A stretch of DNA of 64,000 nt from DASVHS01 sp038244815 (lineage in GTDB: Bacteria; Acidobacteriota; Thermoanaerobaculia; Gp7-AA8): assembly GCA_038244815.1 (NCBI GenBank), contig JBBRTB010000001.1, positions 186,001 to 250,000 on the forward strand. The letters run 5' to 3'. The notes beneath the pieces were generated by a model that worked only from the letters and a program-made list of their open reading frames with translations, did not search any database and was not told the origin of the DNA. Position 1 is the stretch's first letter, and each line of letters opens with the position of its first letter. Made by a program: the position numbers and the translations under genes. Shown here one piece after another: positions 1-7,400 of the stretch.

Positions 1-2
1 TG

Positions 3-1313
3 GCCGAGGAGCGCATCGAGTATCAGGCCTACCACGACTCGCTCACCGATCTTCCCAACCGTTTTCTGTTCAACGACCGGCTGGCGCTGGCCATCGCTCA
101 AGCCCGGCGTCACTCTCGCGCCGTGGCCGTGCTCTTCCTCGATCTCGACCACTTCAAGCTCATCAACGACACGATGGCACACAGCGCCGGCGACGAGTTA
201 CTCCGGTCCGTGGCCGCGCGCCTGGTCACCTGTCTGCGCAACGACGACACCGTGGCCCGGCTGGGAGGCGACGAGTTCGTCTTCATCCTTCCCGACATCG
301 ATCATCCCACCGCCGCCGCCAGCGCGGCCAAGGTGGCGCAGAAGGTGATCGACGCGGTGCGGCATCCGTTCGTCGTGCAGAATCGCGAGCTCTTCGTCAC
401 CGCCAGCATCGGCATCGCCATCGCGCCGCACGACGGAGAGGATGGCCAGACCCTGGTCAAGAACGCCGACGGCGCGATGTATCGGGCCAAGGAAGCGGGA
501 CGCAACAACTATCAGTTCCACACACCGCTCGCGCAGCGGCGCGCCGAGATGCGGCTGACGCTGGAGAGTGCTCTGCGACGAGCCGTCGGCCGCGACGAGC
601 TGTTTCTCCTCTACCAGCCGCTGGTCTCGCTGGCCACGAATCAGATCACCGGCTTCGAAGCACTGTTGCGCTGGCGCCGCCCCGGCAACGGCGTGCTCGA
701 GCCGAAGGATTTCATCCCGCTGGCCGAGGATATCGGGGCCATCGTCCCGATCGGGGAGTGGGTCTTCTGGACCGCCTGCCGCCAGCTCCACCAGTGGCAG
801 AGCGCGGGACGATCGGACCTGCGGCTGTCGATCAACCTCTCGCCCCGCCAGTTCCACGACGAAAAGCTCACGCAGATGGTCGAGCAGGTCCTGTCGGAAA
901 CGCATGTCGACGCGCGGGCCTTCGACCTCGAAATCACCGAGAGCCTCTCCGTCCGCGACAGCGACCTCACGTTCGGGCGCCTCTCGCATTTCCGGTCCAT
1001 GGGCGTCGGGGTCTCGCTCGACGACTTCGGTACCGGCTATTCGTCGCTGGCGCAACTGCGGTTTCTGCCGATCAGCGGCATCAAGATCGACCGCTCCTTC
1101 ATCAGCGGCCTCGGCAACCTCACGCCCGAAAAGACGATCGTCGACGCCATCATCACCATGGCTCATGCGCTCGGACTGCGCGTGGTGGCCGAGGGTGTCG
1201 AGACCGAGGAGCAACGCGGTATCCTGCGCGCGCTGGCATGCGACGAAATGCAGGGGTTCCTGTTCTGCAAACCCATCAGCGTCGAAGAAATCGAGCGGCT
1301 GCTGAAACAGTAA
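3..1313 (+). CDS. GGDEF-EAL cyclic-di-GMP turnover protein, 5' truncated by window edge
   Basis: The open frame enters from the left edge, so the N-terminal sensor part is missing. The visible part starts in a GGDEF domain with the typical YHDSLTDLPNR opening. The diguanylate cyclase motif GGDEF is intact at nt 264-278. An EAL phosphodiesterase domain follows, with EAL at nt 657-665 and the later DDFGTGYSSL, KIDRSFI and VAEGVET signatures. Both catalytic signatures are preserved, so the protein could make and degrade cyclic di-GMP. Which activity dominates cannot be read from sequence. A tandem PilZ protein, a likely receptor, lies 2.3 kb downstream. A pseudouridine synthase follows within 30 nt. 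Family call is firm. Confidence 0.93.
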   Translation, partial: AEERIEYQAYHDSLTDLPNRFLFNDRLALAIAQARRHSRAVAVLFLDLDHFKLINDTMAHSAGDELLRSVAARLVTCLRNDDTVARLGGDEFVFILPDIDHPTAAASAAKVAQKVIDAVRHPFVVQNRELFVTASIGIAIAPHDGEDGQTLVKNADGAMYRAKEAGRNNYQFHTPLAQRRAEMRLTLESALRRAVGRDELFLLYQPLVSLATNQITGFEALLRWRRPGNGVLEPKDFIPLAEDIGAIVPIGEWVFWTACRQLHQWQSAGRSDLRLSINLSPRQFHDEKLTQMVEQVLSETHVDARAFDLEITESLSVRDSDLTFGRLSHFRSMGVGVSLDDFGTGYSSLAQLRFLPISGIKIDRSFISGLGNLTPEKTIVDAIITMAHALGLRVVAEGVETEEQRGILRALACDEMQGFLFCKPISVEEIERLLKQ

Positions 1314-1339
1314 AGGCGCCGCCGCCCGGCCACAGGCGC

Positions 1340-2116
1340 CTGAAGACGCTCGAGCGCGTGCTGTCCAAGGCCGGCCTGGGATCGCGGACCGAAGCGCGCC
1401 GTTGGATCGCCGCGCGGCGCGCGCAGGTCAACGGACAGGTCGTCACCGATCCCGATTGCTGGATCGATCTCGACCGCGACGGCGTGTCGTTCGACGGCAA
1501 GCCGCTGGCAGCGGAACGAAAAACCTATCTGCTCCTCTATAAGCCGAAGGGCTATCTCACGACCTACGACGATCCGGCCGGCCGCCCCACGGTCTACGAC
1601 CTGCTTCCCGATCGGGAGCGCTATCTCTTTCCCGTCGGCAGGCTCGATCTCGATACCAGCGGGCTGCTGATCCTGACCAACGACAGTGACTTCGCCGAAC
1701 GCGCCACGAATCCTCAATTCAAGGTCGACAAAACCTATCTCGTCAAAGCCAGTCGCCACTTGTCGGACGACGAGCTCGATCGCCTGCGACGCGGGATCGA
1801 ATTACGCGACGGCCTCACCAAGCCGGCGCGCGTCGAGCGGCTGCGCGAGCCGGGAGGAAAGAGCGTCTTCGAAATGACCATCACCGAAGGCCGCAACCGT
1901 CAGGTGCGCCGCATGGTCGAGGCGCTCGAGGCGAAAGTGCTGAAGCTCGTACGCGTGGCCATCGCAGGAATCCAAATCGGCGATCTGGAAATCGGGAAGG
2001 CGCGAGAGTTGACGGCGGAGGAAGTCGAGAGGGTTGTGGGTCGTGGGTCGTCGGTTGGTCGCCGGTCGCAGGTCGCAGGTCACGGGGGCGGCGAAGAGGA
2101 GGGGCCTGGGTCGTAG
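1340..2116 (+). CDS. RsuA/RluB-type 23S/16S rRNA pseudouridine synthase
   Basis: The protein has an N-terminal S4 RNA-binding domain (LERVLSKAGLGSRTEARRW...VNG) followed by the RsuA/RluB catalytic core. The core carries GRLDLDTSGLLILTND, which contains the catalytic aspartate, and the late EGRNRQVRRM motif. It would isomerise a uridine in rRNA in the cytoplasm; the exact target is unknown. No ATG lies at the right place. CTG at 1340 or GTG at 1358 are the likely starts, close behind the EAL gene, so start confidence is low. The last roughly 27 residues (after EEVERVVG) are Gly/Ser/Arg-rich and encoded by a repeat block, so the native stop was probably replaced by repeat insertion. Confidence 0.85.
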   Translation: MKTLERVLSKAGLGSRTEARRWIAARRAQVNGQVVTDPDCWIDLDRDGVSFDGKPLAAERKTYLLLYKPKGYLTTYDDPAGRPTVYDLLPDRERYLFPVGRLDLDTSGLLILTNDSDFAERATNPQFKVDKTYLVKASRHLSDDELDRLRRGIELRDGLTKPARVERLREPGGKSVFEMTITEGRNRQVRRMVEALEAKVLKLVRVAIAGIQIGDLEIGKARELTAEEVERVVGRGSSVGRRSQVAGHGGGEEEGPGS

Positions 2117-2198
2117 GTCCGTGAGTCGGTCGCCGGTCGCCGGTCGCCGGGGGCGGCGAAGAGGCCCCGCGACCCATGACCCGCGACCTGCGACCCAC
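2050..2198. repeat. GGTCGC-rich direct and inverted repeat block
   Basis: Two direct units (about 2050-2099 and 2122-2164) are each built from repeated GGTCGC(A/C) hexamers and end in GGGCGGCGAAGAGG. They are followed at 2168-2198 by a roughly inverted copy of the GGTCGC series. The block covers the 3' end of the pseudouridine synthase gene and the gap to the convergent gene. It has the look of a dispersed palindromic element. Other copies outside this window cannot be checked. Confidence 0.7.
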
Positions 2199-2210
2199 CC
2201 CCACCACGGC

Positions 2211-2726
2211 CTACGATCCACCCACCATTTCATCCACCATTTCATCCACAACCGGCCACATCGCCTCGCGCCACTCGTCGCCCATGAGCAGTCCCGCGGA
2301 CGCCAGATAGAGGGAGATGTCGTGGCGGTCGTACGCCGATCCAAGTTCCGAGACCGCGCTCCTCACCTGCTCGATCGAGGGCGCCTTGTAGTCGTCCGAC
2401 TCGATCGCGCCTTTCGTGTGCGGCACACCCCATTTGTCGAGAAATGCCGCCATCATCTCGTTGGCATGGTGGGTGTGGTACTGCAGGAGCGCCGCTTCCA
2501 GGAACTGGTCGAACTCCGGGACGCCGATGCGCGAGCCCAGCAGGTCGGCCTTCTTGTCCGCGGGCATCTTGCGCAGCGTCTCCTCACGGAAATGCACCGC
2601 CTTGGCCAGGTACGCGCCGGCCAGCAGGCGGCTCTGCGGCTCGGCGTTCTTCCAGAACGAGACCAGAATCTCCCTGCGGCGGTCGGTGTCGGCGAGATCT
2701 TTGAGGATGCGACGGGCGGTCCACAT
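2211..2726 (-). CDS. Hypothetical 171-aa protein
   Basis: Not recognised. The product is hydrophilic and largely helical by composition, with no signal peptide or membrane segment. It is convergent to the pseudouridine synthase and divergent from the RDD gene. The C-terminus holds a short duplication, VDEMVDEM, from a 12-bp direct repeat in the DNA (2223-2246). Codon usage and GC pattern match the neighbours, which supports a real gene. Features such as HTHHANEMMAAFLDKWGVPH suggest a folded domain, but no family can be named. Confidence 0.75.
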   Translation of the reverse strand: MWTARRILKDLADTDRRREILVSFWKNAEPQSRLLAGAYLAKAVHFREETLRKMPADKKADLLGSRIGVPEFDQFLEAALLQYHTHHANEMMAAFLDKWGVPHTKGAIESDDYKAPSIEQVRSAVSELGSAYDRHDISLYLASAGLLMGDEWREAMWPVVDEMVDEMVGGS

Positions 2727-2751
2727 GGGCCGCGAAGATTAACACCGCAAT

Positions 2752-2780
2752 CTGACTTCTGCGTCCGGCCCGTTTACAAT
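2752..2780 (+). promoter_or_regulatory. Promoter of RDD gene, leaderless layout
   Basis: CTGACT (2752-2757), a 17-nt spacer and TACAAT (2775-2780) form a good sigma-70-type promoter. The GTG start lies only 7 nt after the -10 box, so transcription should begin at or within a base or two of the start codon. Confidence 0.65.
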
Positions 2781-2787
2781 CACCTCA

Positions 2788-3471
2788 GTGTTCTGTCCAT
2801 CATGCGGTGTCAAGAACGAGGGAAGCCCGCTGAAGTGCTTCGTCTGCGGGTACATCCTCCCGAGCGGTGACCGCGATCGCGCCGGCGATCCCAGGCGGCC
2901 GCGGCGTGCCACCTCCGCCTCCAGTACCCAGCCTTACGCGGCCATCGGCGATCGCATGCTCGCGCTCATCGTCGACCGCCTGCTGATCCTGGCCCTCTTC
3001 GCAATTCCGGCGGCGCTCATGGCCGAGCGCTGGTCGAAGGCGGGAACGACTCCGCTGTCGCCGGTGCGGCTGTCGATCATCGTCAGCATCGGCGTCGTCC
3101 TGTTCGTGTTCGCCTATCACGTCGTGCTCGAAGCCCTCTTCGGCGCCACCCTCGGCAAAGGTCTCCTGGGACTGCAGGTCCGCACCGACTCCGGCAACGA
3201 CCGATGGCCGGCGGCGCTGATCCGCAATCTGGCCCGGCTCATCGACGCGATCCTGTTCTACTCGATCGCCTTTCTCGCAGCCGCGTTCACACGCCGCCGC
3301 CAGCGACTCGGCGACCTGTTCGCGGGCACGACCGTGATCGAGCATCAGGTTGCGTGGGGAGCGCGCGTGGCGCTGATCTTCATCTGGCTTGCTCTCGTGG
3401 CTGGAGCACTCTGGCTGGCCTCCTGGCTCTGCCCCTCGTGCACGAACGCCCTCCCGCACCTGTCGTTCTGA
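2788..3471 (+). CDS. Zinc-ribbon RDD family membrane protein
   Basis: The GTG start is fixed by the promoter 7 nt upstream and by the zinc ribbon that starts at residue 2. The first 25 residues hold two CxxC pairs (FCPSCG and CFVCG), a treble-clef/zinc-ribbon. A basic linker follows, then an RDD domain at roughly residues 45-185 with three membrane segments and the RIDAI-type and RRRQRLGDLFAGT signatures near its end. A final hydrophobic helix closes the protein. RDD proteins are integral membrane proteins, some linked to ion transport; the substrate here is unknown. Cytosolic zinc ribbon plus RDD is a common arrangement. Confidence 0.88.
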   Translation: MFCPSCGVKNEGSPLKCFVCGYILPSGDRDRAGDPRRPRRATSASSTQPYAAIGDRMLALIVDRLLILALFAIPAALMAERWSKAGTTPLSPVRLSIIVSIGVVLFVFAYHVVLEALFGATLGKGLLGLQVRTDSGNDRWPAALIRNLARLIDAILFYSIAFLAAAFTRRRQRLGDLFAGTTVIEHQVAWGARVALIFIWLALVAGALWLASWLCPSCTNALPHLSF

Positions 3472-3568
3472 CCTTCCGGCAGAGATTCGTGAATTGACGA
3501 TCCCTTGACGGCCGGATACATCGGTCCTTGACGCCCGGCTCCTAAGTTGGAGATACCGAGAGCGCGAA

Positions 3569-4312
3569 ATGAAAGCAGATCTACGAAACGAACACCGCTA
3601 TTTCGTGGTCACACCGCTGGCCGCCCGGCTCGGTGACGCGAACGCCGATGTGGTCGATATCTCCACCCGTGGCGCACGGCTGCAGGTGACGCGGTCGATG
3701 GAGATCGGGCGGCACCTCAATTTCGCGATCAGCACGGGTGAAGCCACGATCGAGACGCCCGCCGTCGCCGTCTGGTGCGACGTGGCCGCGTTCGCGATGC
3801 ACGACGAGGAGTCGGACCGCTATCTCTGCGGCATCACGTTCGAGCGCTCGGTGTCGATGATCCGCCACCTCATCGATGATCTCCTCGCTACCCGCGCAGC
3901 TATCGCCATCGAAGAGAGCCGGGCCCTGGAGCGCTATCGCGTCATCGCTCCCCTGACCGTCTCCTTCTCCGATCAGGAACGGCTTCGCGTGCTCGATCTG
4001 TCGATTCGAGGCGCGCGGCTCAGCACTCCGGAGCTGCTGACCCCGGGAAGCTCCGGCCGGCTCCGTTTCGCCATCAACGGCAACGACACGCAGGTATGGC
4101 TCCCGGCGACGGTCATCTGGGCGCGGCCGGCCGAGCGAAAAGGCAGGTTCGAAGCGGGACTGCGCATCGCCGACGGCGAGGATTGGCTGAAAACGGTGAT
4201 CGACGAGCTGGCCCTGCGCGATGGCGTAGCCATCGAGACCGATTCGCTGCAACGCAAGTTCGACCCCTTCGCCCACCGGCCCTCCGCGGGTCTGGTCGGG
4301 CTGCGCCGCTGA
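3569..4312 (+). CDS. Tandem PilZ-domain protein
   Basis: Two PilZ domains lie in series. The first (about residues 5-110) has RNEHR (RxxxR) and DISTRG (DxSxxG). The second (about 118-225) has RALER and DLSIRG. Both are complete cyclic-di-GMP binding signatures, so each half could bind the nucleotide. There is no enzymatic domain, so the protein is probably a cytoplasmic adaptor or effector. A GGDEF-EAL gene lies upstream on the same strand, which fits a local c-di-GMP theme, though they are not in one operon. A TTGACG sequence at 3530 could be part of its promoter. Confidence 0.88.
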   Translation: MKADLRNEHRYFVVTPLAARLGDANADVVDISTRGARLQVTRSMEIGRHLNFAISTGEATIETPAVAVWCDVAAFAMHDEESDRYLCGITFERSVSMIRHLIDDLLATRAAIAIEESRALERYRVIAPLTVSFSDQERLRVLDLSIRGARLSTPELLTPGSSGRLRFAINGNDTQVWLPATVIWARPAERKGRFEAGLRIADGEDWLKTVIDELALRDGVAIETDSLQRKFDPFAHRPSAGLVGLRR

Positions 4313-4337
4313 CGCCGGGCCTGTGCTGTCGTAGACT
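4309..4337 (+). promoter_or_regulatory. Promoter of GWxTD gene, leaderless layout
   Basis: CTGACG (4309-4314), a spacer of exactly 17 nt and TAGACT (4332-4337) sit just before the ATG at 4344, leaving 6 nt. This predicts a leaderless or near-leaderless transcript. The -35 box overlaps the end of the PilZ gene. Confidence 0.65.
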
Positions 4338-4343
4338 TGCGGC

Positions 4344-5402
4344 ATGAAGCGCACAGGCGTTGTGGCGTTGTCGCTCCTCCTCGGCTCTCTCCTCGCTGCA
4401 CCCGTTCACGCGCAGTCGCTCGGCGCGCTCTTCACGCGCGCCAAGACCGAGTTCTCGCTGGGTGACTACAAGGCCTCGCTCGCCACCGTGGAGGCGCTCG
4501 ATGCCGCCAGCCAGCAGCCTGCCATGGCCAGTGAACGGCCGAAGCTCGTCGCGGCCATCTCGTTTTATCGCGCGGCCAGCCTGGCCGCGCTCGGTCGCGC
4601 CGACGAAGCGAAGGACGAGTTCATCAATTTCGTCGTGCTGTCGCCGAATGCGTCGATCACCTCGCCACCGTTTCCCCGTCCCGTGCTCGAGGCATTCCAG
4701 AAGGCCAGGAGAGCCGCGGCCGGCCGCTCCAATGGTCTGGCCACGAAGTACGCGGCGTTCGTGGTTCCCGCGGGCTGGACTCTTCCGGCGGACGTGGCCT
4801 GGGTGACATCTCCCCTGCGCTATCTGCTGAGCAGCGAACAGAAGAAGGAATTCGCGGCGCTTCTTTCAACGGCCGCGCGCGAAGCGTTCATCGCGGACTT
4901 CTGGAAGGCGCTCGATCCGACGCCCGATACGCCGGCGAACGAGCTCCGCTCTGAGTTCGAACGTCGCGTCGCGTTTGCCGATGCGGCGTTCGCGACCGAC
5001 AAACTGCCAGGCCGCGAAACCGATCGCGGCCTGGTCTTCGCGTTTCTCGGACCGCCGACGTACGTCGGTGTCTCCAACGTCAGCGCCGATTCCGATGCCA
5101 TGGCCGAGCTGCGCGGAGGCGGGGCCACGACCGAGACCGGCGGGAATCAGGTCAAGGGCTTCGGCGCCCTGACCGGCTCCTCGAGAAGCGACAGTCTGGA
5201 GGCGCCGTACCGGCTCGGAACGCGCGAGATCTGGTATTACCGCAAAGGGCGTCTCCCCGATGGCGTGCCGTTCCAGGAAGTCGACTTCCCGTTCATCACA
5301 AAGGAAGGGTACGGCGCAGGCGTCCTGCAGAGGGAACCGGACGTCCTGCAGACGCTCGGCCAGGCAACCGAGAACGCGCGGAGCGCAAGGAAGTTGAAGT
5401 AA
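4344..5402 (+). CDS. Secreted GWxTD-domain protein
   Basis: A cleavable signal peptide (residues 1-24, ending PVHAQ) leads a 352-aa protein. Residues about 25-130 look like helical TPR-type repeats (KTEFSLGDYKASLATVEAL, SLAALGRADEAKDEF). The C-terminal half carries the GWxTD-type domain: YLLSSEQKKEFAALLS, a ...DFWKALDP... segment, ETDRGLVFAFLGPP and REIWYYRKGRLP. GWxTD domains occur mostly in Acidobacteriota and relatives, and their function is unknown. The protein is expected in the periplasm. Start chosen by signal peptide and the promoter immediately upstream. Confidence 0.85.
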   Translation: MKRTGVVALSLLLGSLLAAPVHAQSLGALFTRAKTEFSLGDYKASLATVEALDAASQQPAMASERPKLVAAISFYRAASLAALGRADEAKDEFINFVVLSPNASITSPPFPRPVLEAFQKARRAAAGRSNGLATKYAAFVVPAGWTLPADVAWVTSPLRYLLSSEQKKEFAALLSTAAREAFIADFWKALDPTPDTPANELRSEFERRVAFADAAFATDKLPGRETDRGLVFAFLGPPTYVGVSNVSADSDAMAELRGGGATTETGGNQVKGFGALTGSSRSDSLEAPYRLGTREIWYYRKGRLPDGVPFQEVDFPFITKEGYGAGVLQREPDVLQTLGQATENARSARKLK

Positions 5403-5416
5403 TCCGTCCGCGCCCA

Positions 5417-5458
5417 CCCGTCATTCCGAGCCGCGAAGACGGCGAGGAATCTGGGCGG
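5417..5458. repeat. Copy A of 42-bp dispersed repeat (solo)
   Basis: This 42-bp sequence begins CCCGTCATTCCGAGCCGCG and ends GAATCTGGGCGG. It differs by one base from the copy at 24429-24470 and closely matches the inverted copy at 24810-24851. Here it stands alone in the gap between convergent genes, with no nuclease gene beside it. Confidence 0.85.
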
Positions 5459-5506
5459 TGGCACGACGATCCGACAGCAGGCGCGGTAACGTCCCGCGCC
5501 AACCCG

Positions 5507-5842
5507 TCACTCCAGCGTGAGCTTCGAGACCTGGATGACGCCGTCCTTCATCTCGCCTTCGACGGTCGCGCGCAGGTGATCCTTCTTGTCGCTCTTCTGC
5601 AGCGCCTCTTTGGCGAGGTCGTTCCCCTTGGCGTCGAACTTCACGAATTTCCCGTCGGCGACGACGCCGAAGCCCGACTTCGCGCACTGCATCGCGCACG
5701 AGGTCTTGTGGGCATCGGGGTTGGCCATCTTGTCCGGTTTCGCGGCGCAGTTGGCGTCCATGAGAGAAACGTTCTTCCACGTCTCGGCGGCGAGCGGGAG
5801 GGCCAGTGTCAGTGCCAGCAGGACCATTGCAGCTTTCTTCAT
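5507..5842 (-). CDS. Small secreted protein with Cys-rich middle
   Basis: A 111-aa protein with a signal peptide (MKKAAMVLLALTLALPLAAE). The ATG at 5842 is chosen because AAGGAG lies 8 nt upstream; an in-frame GTG at 5857 lies before that ribosome site. The mature part has two cysteines in the spacing CAMQC plus an earlier NCAAKP, and ends in a beta-rich stretch (HLRATVEGEMKDGVIQVSKLTLE region) typical of small exported OB-like proteins common in Acidobacteriota. Function is unknown. It lies 11 nt downstream of the DoxX gene and is probably cotranscribed with it. Confidence 0.75.
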   Translation of the reverse strand: MKKAAMVLLALTLALPLAAETWKNVSLMDANCAAKPDKMANPDAHKTSCAMQCAKSGFGVVADGKFVKFDAKGNDLAKEALQKSDKKDHLRATVEGEMKDGVIQVSKLTLE

Positions 5843-5853
5843 CGTGTTCTCCT

Positions 5854-6237
5854 TCACGCGTCACGAGTCGCGCGCACTTCCGAAAGGCGCGCCAGAGCGA
5901 ATGCCCCGATGGCGATCTCGAGATCGCGCATGGCGAGATCATAGTACAGGCCGGTGACGGTGAGGTTGATGGCGATGGCGATGAGCCAGGCCATGAGCAG
6001 GTAGCCGCCCCAGCGCGTGAATCCCGCCAGCAGGGCCAGGCCGAGGATCATCTCCCCCACGCCGACGACGCGCATGAACGCGGTGGGGCTCATCGGGACG
6101 AGGCGTGTCGCCAGCGGGCTGAGGTACATCGACCAGTCGGTGAGGAAATTGAAAAACTTGTCGAGGCCGGCGGAAAGAGCGCCGAGGCCCAGACCGATGC
6201 GCAGCGCCCAGAACGCCGCGCGGAGACGCCGATCCAT
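5854..6237 (-). CDS. DoxX-like membrane protein
   Basis: A 127-aa protein with four predicted membrane helices, matching the DoxX/DoxD-like family (LRIGLGLGALSAGLDKFFNF near the start, VGVGEMILGLALLAGF in the middle). DoxX-type proteins sit in the inner membrane and are linked to redox or oxidative-stress functions in some bacteria; nothing here fixes a substrate. The gene lies 22 nt downstream of the GYD-domain gene and just upstream of the small secreted protein, so the three likely form one operon. Confidence 0.8.
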   Translation of the reverse strand: MDRRLRAAFWALRIGLGLGALSAGLDKFFNFLTDWSMYLSPLATRLVPMSPTAFMRVVGVGEMILGLALLAGFTRWGGYLLMAWLIAIAINLTVTGLYYDLAMRDLEIAIGAFALARLSEVRATRDA

Positions 6238-6259
6238 GCTTCCTCCGATCCTTGTGCGG

Positions 6260-6553
6260 TCAGGCCAGCGACGAGACGATCTTGCGGTACTCCTTCTCGG
6301 TGAAGGCGCGGCAGGTGCGCGTGCGCACGCTGCCTTTGGCTCCGATCATCAGATTCACGCGGGCCACGACCTCGTCGTTCGGCGCCTCGCAGACGATCAC
6401 GGCGTCGAACTCCCCCATCACCAGGTAGAACTCTTTCAGAGTTGCGCCGGCCTCTTCGAACGCTTTCCTGGCCGCATCGAGACGCTTCGGACTCTCCTTG
6501 ATCGCCTCGATTCCCTTGGCCGTGTACTGAAGGAACGAAATGTACGTGGGCAT
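6260..6553 (-). CDS. GYD-domain protein
   Basis: A 97-aa cytoplasmic protein matching the GYD family, a ferredoxin-like small domain. It opens MPTYISFLQYTAKGIEAIKE and has the family's central GEFDAVIVCEAPNDE segment. GYD proteins have no established biochemical role. A ribosome-binding GGAGG lies just upstream of the ATG. The gene probably heads a three-gene operon with DoxX and a small secreted protein. Confidence 0.85.
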   Translation of the reverse strand: MPTYISFLQYTAKGIEAIKESPKRLDAARKAFEEAGATLKEFYLVMGEFDAVIVCEAPNDEVVARVNLMIGAKGSVRTRTCRAFTEKEYRKIVSSLA

Positions 6554-6983
6554 GGTGGAGCCTCCTCGAGCGATTCTATGCCTCGGTGGGGAGGTGCGGA
6601 CGATCGCGTGGAGATCGTGACGGTGACGAACCAGATCATCGACTGGCTCATGAGGATCGAACGTCTCCGGCGCCGAGCAGGCTACGCGTCAGCGACGCGC
6701 CGGGGGTCGCGCTCGAACGACCCGGACAGTCGATCGCCCGCGACGACCACGGGCGTCGGCTGCGTGCCGTTCCTTTTCGGCAGTGCTCTATCGCCGGCGA
6801 ACCTGACACCCGAGCCGGGGCGCCGCCAGTGCCGTTCCTGTGCCTCGGCTTCTTCTTCCTCTCCCTCCACTTGACTCCTGTGCTCGCCGACCGACCGGCC
6901 AGCGCCGGGCGGGTCCCACCGCAGGATGCGAAACCCGCGCAGTTCGAGTTCTCCGGCCACGCGCATCTCGCGGACCGCACTGT

Positions 6984-7196
6984 TTCGCTGCCGAAGCCCT
7001 TTGCGATCTGCACGATCCGCCCAAACAGAGTGATGAACTCCGCACGATGCTCGTTCCGAAAATCGCAGATCGTTCGATGTTGCGGGAAGTTCCCCCCTGC
7101 CAAAAACCGAAACGCCACGTCCTCTTCGATCTTTTTCGCGATCCGTCGCGACGAAAACGTCCCTGAGGCATACGCGTACACTGCACTAGAACTAGA
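6984..7196 (-). pseudogene. IS1182-family transposase remnant
   Basis: About 70 codons match the N-terminal region of IS1182-type (DUF772) transposases: VYAYASGTFSSRRIAKKIEE, then FLAGGNFPQHRTICDFRNEH and LFGRIVQIAKGFG. The true N-terminus is missing because homology starts exactly where the IS1380 left end begins. Downstream the frame stays open but the sequence no longer resembles the family. The 6560-6980 stretch may be further decayed transposase. This is not functional. Confidence 0.75.
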
Positions 7197-7212
7197 CCTT
7201 AAACAAGCGATG
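7192..7212 (+). repeat. IS1380 left terminal inverted repeat
   Basis: Matches the complement of 9016-9036 at 17 of 21 bases, including CTAG, CCTT and AAGCGA blocks. Assignment as the exact terminus is inference. Confidence 0.6.
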
Positions 7213-7400
7213 TCCATTAGGCGGTATTTGATACGAGCACGGTGGTTCGGAGGGGGTTGTCGCGGGAATGCTTCGCCATCCGTCCGCCTCGTCTTCTTTG
7301 TCATCGTGGTGATCGCTTCCCGTTTCCTTTGATCTCGGTTGAATCGTTCAGTCTGCCGTGGCGGAGCCCATTCTTCGCAGCGCGGCGTCGGCTTCGACGC

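Noticed and set aside
198..1214. 338-codon minus-strand frame opposite the GGDEF-EAL gene
   Set aside because: Shadow frame typical of GC-rich DNA; the plus strand carries all conserved motifs.
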